Shown here one piece after another: positions 37,523 to 45,644 of a stretch of 64,000 nucleotides of DNA. Position 1 is the first letter of the stretch. Every line of letters begins with the position of its first letter. This DNA comes from Pseudooceanicola batsensis HTCC2597 (GTDB lineage: Bacteria; Pseudomonadota; Alphaproteobacteria; Rhodobacterales; Rhodobacteraceae). The stretch covers positions 1,351,856 through 1,415,855 of the forward strand of contig NZ_CH724131.1 in the NCBI RefSeq assembly GCF_000152725.1, given 5' to 3'. A program made the translations under genes and the position numbers. Below the pieces are notes generated by a model, which did no database searches, was not told the DNA's origin, and saw only the letters and a list, made by a program, of their open reading frames with translations.

Positions 37523-38775
37523 TCATGGTCGGAAACCAACGCGGCAACGGTCTCAAGCTGGCTGCCCACCTGATGAATATCCACGACAATGATCACGTCG
37601 AGGTGCACGAGCTACGCGGATTCACAGCGGAGAACTTGCACGGGGCGTTTCAGGAAGCCGATGCGATCTCCAAGGGGACAAAGTGCCGCCAGTACCTGTT
37701 CTCACTAAGCATCAGCCCGCCTGAGACCGAGAAGGTTTCGACTGCCGATATCCTAATTGCCGTTGAACGGGCCGAACAGAAGCTTGGTCTGAATGACCAG
37801 GCAAGAGCGATTGTCTTCCATGAGAAGCAAGGACGGCGACATGCCCATGTCGTCTGGTCACGCATCGATGTGATGGAGATGAAGGCCATCAACCTGTCCT
37901 TCTACAAATCCCGCCTGAACGATGTCTCGAAAGACCTCTTTCTGGAACACGGCTGGCGACTGCCTGACGGTTACAGGGACAGGAACAACCGCGACCCTCG
38001 CAACTTCACGCTATCCGAATGGCAACAGGCAAGGCGGGCAACGAAAGATGCGAGAGAAATCAAGCGCACCTTCCAGGAAGCATGGTCGGTCTCGGACACC
38101 AAAGACGCCTTTGCCCATGCCCTGGAAGAAAAGGGTTACGTCCTCGCCCGTGGTGATCGACGAGGCTTTGTTGCGCTTGATGTTCACGGCGAGGTCTATG
38201 CCGTCCCGAAATGGACGGGACTGAAAACTAGGCAAGTACGAGAGAAGCTTGGCGATCCGAAAGAACTGCGTTCGGTCGATGAGGCCAAGGCGCATGTAAC
38301 AGAAACCATGCACCCTGCTTTGTCACGCTGGCAGGAGGAACTGGAAGCCAGGCAGCAAAAGCTGAAAGAGGCACAGGAACAGCAGCGGCGAAAGCTGATC
38401 AAAAAGCAACGCACGGAGCGGCAACGCCTCAAACAGAAATTGGAAGAGCGGCAAACCCACGAAGCCCAACAACGACAGGCACGCTTCCGCAAAGGCTTGC
38501 AGGGACTGTGGGATCGTGTGCGCGGTGAACACTCAAGGATCAGAAAAGAGAACGAAGCCGATGCCTGGGCAGCACATCTGCGTGATCGGGAAGAGGCCGA
38601 CGAGATGATTTTTCGTCAGATCGAAGAGCGAAAGAAACTAAAGCATGAGCGGATCAGAGCGATGTCCTCCATTAGGGGTCAGGCTCAAGACCTTGCATCA
38701 GATCGTGAGAAATTCAGGGAAGCGCGCGGCAGGCCGTCAGGCATGGCGCGCGACGGCCCGTCTTTCGAGCGCTAG
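37519..38775 (+). CDS. Relaxase / mobilization nuclease domain protein
   Basis: A 418-residue relaxase that should nick oriT and pilot the transferred strand. The N-terminal domain begins MIMVGNQRGNGLKLAAHLMN; the metal-binding histidine motif is visible as EKQGRRHAHVVWSRID, and TKCRQYLFSLSISPPE is another family block. From about residue 265 it becomes a long charged coiled coil rich in Glu, Gln, Lys and Arg (EELEARQQKLKEAQEQQRRK). The catalytic tyrosine is not obvious near the N-terminus. It overlaps mobC upstream and converges on a small unknown gene. The MOB class cannot be fixed from motifs alone. Confidence 0.87.
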   Translation: MIMVGNQRGNGLKLAAHLMNIHDNDHVEVHELRGFTAENLHGAFQEADAISKGTKCRQYLFSLSISPPETEKVSTADILIAVERAEQKLGLNDQARAIVFHEKQGRRHAHVVWSRIDVMEMKAINLSFYKSRLNDVSKDLFLEHGWRLPDGYRDRNNRDPRNFTLSEWQQARRATKDAREIKRTFQEAWSVSDTKDAFAHALEEKGYVLARGDRRGFVALDVHGEVYAVPKWTGLKTRQVREKLGDPKELRSVDEAKAHVTETMHPALSRWQEELEARQQKLKEAQEQQRRKLIKKQRTERQRLKQKLEERQTHEAQQRQARFRKGLQGLWDRVRGEHSRIRKENEADAWAAHLRDREEADEMIFRQIEERKKLKHERIRAMSSIRGQAQDLASDREKFREARGRPSGMARDGPSFER

Positions 38776-39069
38776 TCAAAACAGGGAATACTGGCGGCTG
38801 TCTTCGACGTACTTCTTCCACGCCTTCGAGTTGGCTTCCTCGTCAAGCCATGCCGTGACCTGCTCGACCAGCGTGCCTTCGTTTTCCTCGACCGTTCCCA
38901 CGGGATGGTAGTGAGACTTGTAGCCCGTTTCGGCAATCGGAAGCGGTGCGCGCTCGGGGTCAATGGTGCGCACCTCCAGATGAGCAATGGCTCCGCCATA
39001 TGCTTCCGGCTCATAGGTCAGCTCGATCTCGATGCCTTCCCATGTGAATCTGTGTGTCTCGGTGCTCAT
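38776..39069 (-). CDS. Small protein of unknown function beside ardA
   Basis: A 97-residue acidic protein starting MSTETHRFTWEGIEIELTYE, with a C-terminal ending DSRQYSLF. No domain is recognised. It starts one base downstream of the ardA stop codon (39071), so the two genes form an operon. Similar small proteins next to antirestriction genes occur on plasmids, but I cannot assign a role. The start at ATG 39067-39069 avoids a non-protein-like extension. Confidence 0.65.
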   Translation of the reverse strand: MSTETHRFTWEGIEIELTYEPEAYGGAIAHLEVRTIDPERAPLPIAETGYKSHYHPVGTVEENEGTLVEQVTAWLDEEANSKAWKKYVEDSRQYSLF

Positions 39070-39070
39070 G

Positions 39071-39589
39071 CTAGTTACTCCAGAATACGTGGACTTGCTC
39101 GAAGCCCGTCTGGATGATGAACACGTCACAGATTTCCATGTCCCGCGCCATGCGCTCATAGTCGATGTAGAAGCGAAGGCTTTCAGGGACTTGGCCTGTT
39201 TCCTCGGTCAGTTCCTCCGCGAAGTCTGCCAGCGAACGATACTCGCCTGCATAGGCGTCCTCGATCGCCTTGCGCGCTTCGCCAAGATCGCCGAAATGTC
39301 CGACCAGCTTGCCGCCGATCTCGCCGTGCTCTCCGATGAACGCCGCCAGCTCTGCAACGTCGTCAATGCCCATGTACTCGGACACGTGCGCCCCTTCGAA
39401 GCCTTCATGGTCATGGATTGCCCACTCTTCGGCGTCTTCGATGGGTGAAGCCGCCAGCATCGCGCGGATGTCCGCATAGATGTCGTAGGCGTCTTGCTCA
39501 GCATCGATCCAGCACCCATGCAGAATGCCGTTGTTATATGCCGCCAGACAGGCAACATAGATTTGAATATCTCCTTGTTCTTGTTTCAT
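39071..39589 (-). CDS. ardA: Antirestriction protein ArdA
   Basis: A 172-residue DNA-mimic protein that binds and inhibits type I restriction enzymes when a mobile element enters a new host. Family features are YVACLAAYNNGILHGCWIDA at the N-terminus, EEWAIHDHEGFEG in the middle, and a strongly acidic composition that imitates DNA phosphates. ATG 39587-39589 has the ribosome-binding site AAGGAGAA. It lies on the same strand as the element's own type I restriction operon, with strong hairpins immediately upstream, and is followed by a small unknown gene. Confidence 0.93.
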   Translation of the reverse strand: MKQEQGDIQIYVACLAAYNNGILHGCWIDAEQDAYDIYADIRAMLAASPIEDAEEWAIHDHEGFEGAHVSEYMGIDDVAELAAFIGEHGEIGGKLVGHFGDLGEARKAIEDAYAGEYRSLADFAEELTEETGQVPESLRFYIDYERMARDMEICDVFIIQTGFEQVHVFWSN

Positions 39590-39612
39590 TGTTTTCTCCT
39601 TCCGTAAGGGTT

Positions 39613-39728
39613 GGGGTTGCTCCTGCAACCCCTGCCTCGTGGCGAACAGTGGGTGTGCAAGCGGAAGGGAAAATCGGCGAAAGATTCTGTCGTTGTTGGG
39701 GGCAACCTTCAGGGGGAGCCGACAACGA
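39613..39728. promoter_or_regulatory. Hairpin-rich leader upstream of ardA
   Basis: Two strong hairpins occupy the gap between ardA and the nuclease gene: a perfect 8-bp stem GGGGTTGC/GCAACCCC with a TCCT loop (39613-39632), and a 10-bp stem TCGTTGTTGG/CCGACAACGA with one wobble pair and a 19-base loop (39690-39728). On conjugative plasmids antirestriction genes are often expressed from folded single-stranded promoters, so this is a candidate of that kind; termination of the upstream operon is an alternative. Confidence 0.4.
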
Positions 39729-39863
39729 TCATAATCTGTTCGATCTGTTTTGCCTGAAGTGCGCCGAGGGCGAAGCCCTAAGCCTGCTTCTAAAGGAAAG
39801 ACACTTTCTGATGGAAATACCTACGCCCGGAATGCTTGGCGACAACCAAACTTGAAGGCTCGG

Positions 39864-40613
39864 CTAATGACGCGCCAAGTCTTCCCCAACAACCGAACGC
39901 AGGAGTTCAAGAAGCTCAACACGATTTGAACTTGCCGACGCAGAGTGCAGAACTTCATCAAAATTAAAGAGCAATCCAGAATTTCGTCTTGGGTTGAGAA
40001 ATAGACACTCAGTCCAAACGTCTTCCGAGCGTTCAATCGATGCTGAGTACTTCATTAGCCAGTACATCAAAACCTGCCTAAAGTCTCTTGATGTAAAATT
40101 TCTATCTGTGTGTTTCACTTCGATCAGGACATCTCCAAGCGAGAAGTCTCCATAACCTGATGAAATCCAGCCCAACCCTGGAATAGCTGGAGAAACCGTC
40201 AATTCCAAACTTCTGTGCTGCTCTTGGACACTATGGATCATATGAACTAGGTTATTTGCCGCGTGTTCCGACAGATCAATGTCGGCTTGCTCAAGCTGAC
40301 CTGGAACCTTAGCGTCGAAATGCTTTCTCTGTCTTTCTACAGCTACAGCCAGAATCTGTTTCCAGTCAGGTTTATCCTCTCCTTCCAAGATTCTTTCAGC
40401 CCGTGCCATTGAAAGTTCGAAGAGCATCGCTTTGTGAAGATGGCTGTCAGCGACTTGCTCGTCTGAAAGCGGGGCGATTCCATCAAATGTGAACATTGTG
40501 CGATTGAGTGCAGCAACAAGGCCACCAGTTAGCCTTGGGAACAGGATATCAAGTACGCCAGGAATATCTCGCGCAACCGTTCTAGGGTCTCGAAGTGGCA
40601 GCCTTCTAGCCAT
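39864..40613 (-). CDS. PD-(D/E)XK-like nuclease coupled to the reverse transcriptase
   Basis: A 249-residue protein that I do not recognise as a named family. The motif GYGDFSLGDVLIEVKHTD contains Asp156, Asp161, Glu165 and Lys167 in the spacing of PD-(D/E)XK nucleases, followed by FRQVLMYWLMKY, whose Gln180 fits the helix usually placed after the catalytic lysine. The N-terminal 140 residues are mostly helical. The ATG at 40611-40613 overlaps the reverse transcriptase stop (ATGGCTAG, 8 bases), implying coupled translation; an open extension to a TTG at 40670 is less likely. It is the last gene of the seven-gene restriction operon. It may be the effector nuclease of the reverse transcriptase module. 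Confidence 0.65.
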   Translation of the reverse strand: MARRLPLRDPRTVARDIPGVLDILFPRLTGGLVAALNRTMFTFDGIAPLSDEQVADSHLHKAMLFELSMARAERILEGEDKPDWKQILAVAVERQRKHFDAKVPGQLEQADIDLSEHAANNLVHMIHSVQEQHRSLELTVSPAIPGLGWISSGYGDFSLGDVLIEVKHTDRNFTSRDFRQVLMYWLMKYSASIERSEDVWTECLFLNPRRNSGLLFNFDEVLHSASASSNRVELLELLRSVVGEDLARH

Positions 40614-42237
40614 TTTCCTGAACCCAGTCTCGATAGCAGCCTCCAAAACTGGCGGCGTTGTTTGCTTCAAAGCCTAATCGCCAAGACCCTGCCAGGGTTG
40701 CTCTAAGTTGGTTTCTGGCATGGGTGCCGTCGTCACCAAACTCCCCAGCTGCCATCCAAAGCATCCTCTGTTCATCTGTACTTAGATTTTGCCATTGGTT
40801 TCGCAGCCGCATGAAGCTTGCACGATCCTTCCAGTGTTTCCAGCAGTCAATGCAGGCGCGTCTTACGGAGCTTGACGGACTTTGATCGTAAACCTGCCTC
40901 ACGAACCTTCCCCTCGCCTCGGTTCTTCGAAATCGAATAGCTCGAAGAAAATGCAGGGTGTTTGCCTCGGGCATTAGAAGGTGTGGCGTCGCAGCAGGAA
41001 GCCTGTCGAGCAAATCATCGATTTGCTCAAAGACAGCTTCAAATTCCTCATTTGCACGAACTGCGTAGACGCCGCGGAGTATCTTAGACCATGATGCTCG
41101 GAACGAATCCAGGTTGTTGGGGTCCAGCAAGGTCGCGCAGAGCTGCGCGGCAACTTGAGGCTTTTGGAACTTCAACGCTCTCCCGATCTGAGCCATTACA
41201 AATGCATCGGGTTGAGATTTATCCTTCTCTAATTCTAAGAGAAACTGTATATCGATCGCGTCAAAGGACTTCTTAAGCTCCTCATATTGAGCTTGCGCAG
41301 CATCTGAATACGGGTCGAAATGTAGATCAAGTTCGCGCAGTGCAACTGTCGTTTCGTCACCCTGGCCAAGCTGCACCGCGATGTACTCTCTATAATGCTT
41401 CGCACTAAGAGTCGTTGTCTTAGTTCGGTTAAGTGACAGTCCATAATCAGCTAGTGAGTTTGAGAGGATCGACAGCGCAGCATAAGCGTCCTGCTGAGAG
41501 TTGCAAATTAAGGTGAAATCATCGACAAAACGATGCCAAACTATTCCAGCATCAGAGAGAGATGCATCGATTGGCGTCATTAACACTTCCGCGAGTACTC
41601 TTGCGCACTGACCCCCAACAGGAAGGCCAAACGATCTCCCTGACGATAGCTTGCTCAGTATTCGGTCGATTTGGGTTGCGACGGTTGAGTTGTCGGGAGC
41701 AAGATCGTCGACAGCGTTTTCTAGCCTATGATGGTAAATGTGCTCGTAGAAGCTCGATATGTCGGTCTGAACAACCACACAGCCATCATTTTCCAGCGCA
41801 GGCTCTTGTATAGTCGCCTCTTTGTATGTCCTCCAGGACCGGGTCTTGTCGAATAAGTCATTACCATTGGTGCTCAGTCGGTAGGAATGCACGCGATCAC
41901 TGCGGTTGCCTTCGTTGGCTTCTGCAATCGCAAAACCAAGTCCATTCAGGTATAAGTTCCAAAAAGGGTTTATCTTGGTGGTAATGCGAAACCCATGTGA
42001 CCCCACAGGGACCAAAAGCCTTTCGGAACCGATGGTTAGTTCGTTAAGAAAACGCGCGGCATTTTGAGGCCTTCTAGCGTCGATATCTTGAAACAGCCGA
42101 AAGCAAATTTCTGATAGTTCTTCAGCCTTATCGCGGATAAAACTGGCATCGATATCATAAGGAAGCGTATCATTCTCGCCACTTTGGCCAATTTCAAGCG
42201 CCGCCCTTCTAAAGTGCTCATTATTAATTGATATCAT
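40606..42237 (-). CDS. Reverse transcriptase inside a type I restriction operon
   Basis: A 543-residue RNA-directed DNA polymerase. Motif A is VVVQTDISSFYEHIY (Asp159), motif B is GLPVGGQCARVLAEVLM (204-220), motif C is WHRFVDDFTLI (Asp239, Asp240) and motif D lies in LSLNRTKTTTL. The C-terminal about 260 residues are helical with no maturase or HNH domain, which argues against a group II intron and for the Abi/UG class of antiviral reverse transcriptases. Its start overlaps the hsdR stop by 4 bases and its stop overlaps a nuclease gene, so it is part of the restriction operon. No non-coding template region adjoins it. The exact UG group cannot be fixed from motifs alone. Confidence 0.88.
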   Translation of the reverse strand: MISINNEHFRRAALEIGQSGENDTLPYDIDASFIRDKAEELSEICFRLFQDIDARRPQNAARFLNELTIGSERLLVPVGSHGFRITTKINPFWNLYLNGLGFAIAEANEGNRSDRVHSYRLSTNGNDLFDKTRSWRTYKEATIQEPALENDGCVVVQTDISSFYEHIYHHRLENAVDDLAPDNSTVATQIDRILSKLSSGRSFGLPVGGQCARVLAEVLMTPIDASLSDAGIVWHRFVDDFTLICNSQQDAYAALSILSNSLADYGLSLNRTKTTTLSAKHYREYIAVQLGQGDETTVALRELDLHFDPYSDAAQAQYEELKKSFDAIDIQFLLELEKDKSQPDAFVMAQIGRALKFQKPQVAAQLCATLLDPNNLDSFRASWSKILRGVYAVRANEEFEAVFEQIDDLLDRLPAATPHLLMPEANTLHFLRAIRFRRTEARGRFVRQVYDQSPSSSVRRACIDCWKHWKDRASFMRLRNQWQNLSTDEQRMLWMAAGEFGDDGTHARNQLRATLAGSWRLGFEANNAASFGGCYRDWVQENG

Positions 42238-45200
42238 GCCACCGCCCTTGATTTCACTTCGTCGATCACTTTCACGAGCTCTTTGACCACGTTCAATTCG
42301 AAGACTCCGCTGACGCCTTGGTCGTCAATATCTGTGAACGGGCTCTCGTAAAGGCGGCGGGGCTCTAGTACGCCCCGTTCAGTTAGGTGGTCGATAACGA
42401 GGTCAATAAATTCAATCTGGTTGGCTGTTAGTGCTTTGCCATGAATGAAACCTGAAAAGGCTGCTTTGGCGGCTTCACGATCCAAGCCGATCAGTGAGCG
42501 GATGAAAATGCCAAGACCGCCTTCTCCGCGTATGCCTTCAAGTTCAGCATCGTTGGCAACGCCCTCTTCGAGGAAGATACGCTCCAGCTCTACAATGTCC
42601 TGCTTCGTAAGCTGCTCGTTGCGCCTTAGCTTCTGCAAGGTGATGTGATCGCTATGCTCCTGAAGAAAATGCCTGACTTTCATCATAAAGCGAGCTTTGT
42701 TGATGCCATTGCCAACGTCAGGCAGAACGACATCACTGCCTTCACCGATCTCATCTTGGAAGTCCGTATAGACGATCTTGCGGGACGCAGGCTCGATGAG
42801 CTTCACGAGACCGCGAAGCTTCCGGCGTACATCTTCAAGTATAGGCAGGGTAACACCTTCCCAATACTCGTCGGTTTGGAGTTCAAGGATCAGCGTCATC
42901 TGCGCGGCGACCATCGGCACATTGGCAAGCTCTTCAAGTGAAGAGGCGATCCCTTGGATACGCTCTTGGTATTTGGTGAACGTCGCATCGCCGCGTAGCA
43001 GAGCAAGCTGAGCTAGGAGAACCAGGTAGTCGAACTGCTTGGCTTCAAGCTCATCATCTTTTAGCGCGCTTGGCAGGCCAGCGATATGCTCTGTCAACTC
43101 TTGGCGGGCTTCGATGTCTAGTTGCCCCCAGGCATCGCGATTTTGGAATTTCTCCACGTAACGACGCTTTGGTCTTACGATGAAGTTGTCGAGGTTCATG
43201 CCGACAACCTCGTCATACAGTCGCTGCTCCAAAGTGTCTCTCAGCTCTTCAAGATCGCTTTCAGCCGCGCCTTGCCCTTTCGCGATCTCATCTATGAGAT
43301 CAACGCGGGCAATGAACAGTTTCTCACTGATCGAAGGAGCAAGCGCGCCATCGGTTGCGTTCGGGTTTTGATTGAAGAATTCGAAGTTCTGACAGAAATC
43401 AAAAACCAAAAAGTCTTCTTTGTGCATGTCAGGCCCGAAGAGGTCCGGACAGAGACGCGTTCCGCGCCCAATCATCTGCCAGAACTTGGTTTTGGAGCGC
43501 ACGATCTTGAAGAACACGAGATTGACCACTTCTGGCACATCGATCCCGGTATCGAGCATATCAACCGAGATGGCGATGTGTGGCGGCTTTGCTGGGTCCG
43601 AAAAGTCATCAATCAAAGACTGCGCATAATCGACGCTGTAGTCGATGACCTGCGCGAATTGCCCTTTGAGATGCGGGTAGTTTTTGTCAAAGCGCTCCGC
43701 GATGAAACGGGCGTGCTTGCTGTTCTTTGCAAAGATGATCGATTTTCCGAGACGATCACCTTCTTCGACTTTCAGGCCGTTGGTCATAAGGTGTTCCAGC
43801 ACCTTGTCCACGGTATCCGCGTTGAAGAGCCATTTGTTGAGGTCGGACGCTTCAACCCTGTCAGGCCGTTCCTCACCGTCCTCTGTCCATTCCAGCGCGT
43901 CCCACGCTTCCTTTTCTTCCTCGGAAAGATCATCGTAGTCGATGCCTTCCCGCTGGAACTTCAGAGGAACAGACACCGCACGCGGTGGAACAAGGAAACC
44001 GTCAGCTACAGCCTCATCGAGGTCGTAGGAGTCGGTCGGCACGCCTTTCTCCAGTTCGAAGAGAGAATAGGTATCGCGGTCGATCTCGTCTCTAGGCGTT
44101 GCTGTGAGCCCGACCAAGAAGCTGTCGAAATACTCGAAGATAGCTCGATATTTGCGATAGACCGAGCGGTGCGCTTCGTCGATCACAACGAGATCAAAAT
44201 GGCCTGGGCCGAAGCGCCGCGCTCCATCTTCCACCTCATTGATCAGGCCCATCATGGTTGGATAGGTCGCAAGGCAAATTCGCGCCCCGTTATGATCGTT
44301 CTTTTTAGGGTCGTGCTTTTTCAGAAGGTTCGCACTTGGCGCAGACGGCAAGTGAGCTTTGAAGGCACCATGCGCTTGGTTGACCAGCGCAATCCGGTCA
44401 GCCAAGAACAACACGCGCTTCACCCAATTTGCGCGCATGAGCTGATCAGTCAACGCGATCACCGTGCGCGTTTTTCCTGACCCCGTCGCCATAACCAACA
44501 GAGATTTTCTCAGGTGATCTTCTTCGAATGCTTCACCGACACGCTTGATCGCGCGAGTCTGGTAGAAGCGTCCGGCAATATCAGAATCGACTTCGACCTT
44601 GGCGAGTGCCTTGCGGCTTGATCGCCGTTGATGAAGCAGCTCCAACTCGGGCTTTTTGTAGAAGCCTTGCACAGGTCTGGGTGGATAGCGTGTGTCATCC
44701 CATAGCCAATGTTCGTATCCATTACTCAAGAAGATGACAGGGCGCTGCCCAAACTGCGCTTCTAGACAATCTGCATAGAGCTTCGCTTGCTGCTGACCGA
44801 CGCGGGAATCTTTCTTCGTTCTCTTGGCTTCGATCAGCCCTAGGGGCTTCCCGTCGTTCCCCCATAGAACGTAGTCAACAAAACCTTCGCCTGTGTTGTT
44901 TGGCATTCCGACGATAGGAAACTCTCGATCACGCTCCTGATCGAGTGGCCAACCTGCTTCATGCAAAAGCAAGTCGATGAAGGCGTCACGTGTCTTTTCT
45001 TCGTTATAGTCATGCGTATCGGGGGCAGCCTGGTTGGCCTTTTTCGTTGCTGCGATTTCAGCCTGAAGGCGCTTGATCTCTTCATTGAGCTTCTCGCGTT
45101 CGGCCTCGGTCGCAAGCCGTGCTTCACGCTCTTTATCCAGAGCTTTTTCGCGCGCATCAAAGTCCTCGCGCATCTTCTTGATCTGCTGGACGGTGCTCGC

Positions 45201-45644
45201 TGTGATGGTGAGTGTTTTCTGGAGACCATTCGGATCAAACTGAATGTCGGCAGCGGGCTTCACCCCTTTGGCATAGGTGCGCACGAGCCAATAGGAAAAG
45301 TGAAACAGCTCGCGTATGGCCGTGATCGAAGACTGCTCGCTGATCTTCTTATGACTGTCGTGAACGGCGCGATTGCCAAGGTCTTTGATCAGCTTCGCCT
45401 TGGTGACAAGTGCATTGCCAGCAAGCTGCCTGAAGCTCGGCTCGTGAATGAGTGCCGACAGCGCGTCATCATAAGGACTGCGAAGTGAAGGGTCGGCCTC
45501 GTACATCCATTTGATCGCTGTCTCCAAGGCCAGTCGTGCGTAGAAACAAGCACCTCGCGGATCAGACAGCGCAAGCTGCTCAGCTTTTCTTGCATGAGCA
45601 AAGACGGGAGAGAAATCGGCCTTGAGGAACTCGAACTGACTCAC
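42234..45644 (-). CDS. hsdR: Type I restriction endonuclease subunit R
   Basis: A 1,136-residue motor and nuclease subunit that translocates and cuts unmodified DNA with HsdM and HsdS. An N-terminal DUF4145-like region (RKAEQLALSDPRGACFYARL, then HEPSFRQLAGNALVTKAKLI) and coiled coil precede the nuclease site (FVDYVLWGNDGKPLGLIEAK), the helicase motor with Walker A ATGSGKT, DEAH box VVIDEAHRS and motif III GLTATP, the second RecA lobe with DTGIDVPEVVNLVFF and QMIGRGTRL, and an EcoEI-type C-terminal domain. It overlaps the DUF262 gene and the reverse transcriptase gene by 4 bases each. Confidence 0.94.
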   Translation of the reverse strand: MSQFEFLKADFSPVFAHARKAEQLALSDPRGACFYARLALETAIKWMYEADPSLRSPYDDALSALIHEPSFRQLAGNALVTKAKLIKDLGNRAVHDSHKKISEQSSITAIRELFHFSYWLVRTYAKGVKPAADIQFDPNGLQKTLTITASTVQQIKKMREDFDAREKALDKEREARLATEAEREKLNEEIKRLQAEIAATKKANQAAPDTHDYNEEKTRDAFIDLLLHEAGWPLDQERDREFPIVGMPNNTGEGFVDYVLWGNDGKPLGLIEAKRTKKDSRVGQQQAKLYADCLEAQFGQRPVIFLSNGYEHWLWDDTRYPPRPVQGFYKKPELELLHQRRSSRKALAKVEVDSDIAGRFYQTRAIKRVGEAFEEDHLRKSLLVMATGSGKTRTVIALTDQLMRANWVKRVLFLADRIALVNQAHGAFKAHLPSAPSANLLKKHDPKKNDHNGARICLATYPTMMGLINEVEDGARRFGPGHFDLVVIDEAHRSVYRKYRAIFEYFDSFLVGLTATPRDEIDRDTYSLFELEKGVPTDSYDLDEAVADGFLVPPRAVSVPLKFQREGIDYDDLSEEEKEAWDALEWTEDGEERPDRVEASDLNKWLFNADTVDKVLEHLMTNGLKVEEGDRLGKSIIFAKNSKHARFIAERFDKNYPHLKGQFAQVIDYSVDYAQSLIDDFSDPAKPPHIAISVDMLDTGIDVPEVVNLVFFKIVRSKTKFWQMIGRGTRLCPDLFGPDMHKEDFLVFDFCQNFEFFNQNPNATDGALAPSISEKLFIARVDLIDEIAKGQGAAESDLEELRDTLEQRLYDEVVGMNLDNFIVRPKRRYVEKFQNRDAWGQLDIEARQELTEHIAGLPSALKDDELEAKQFDYLVLLAQLALLRGDATFTKYQERIQGIASSLEELANVPMVAAQMTLILELQTDEYWEGVTLPILEDVRRKLRGLVKLIEPASRKIVYTDFQDEIGEGSDVVLPDVGNGINKARFMMKVRHFLQEHSDHITLQKLRRNEQLTKQDIVELERIFLEEGVANDAELEGIRGEGGLGIFIRSLIGLDREAAKAAFSGFIHGKALTANQIEFIDLVIDHLTERGVLEPRRLYESPFTDIDDQGVSGVFELNVVKELVKVIDEVKSRAVA

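Noticed and set aside
40606..42237. Reverse transcriptase as a group II intron or retron
   Set aside because: There is no maturase domain, no intron domain V or VI and no non-coding flank; both ends overlap other genes.
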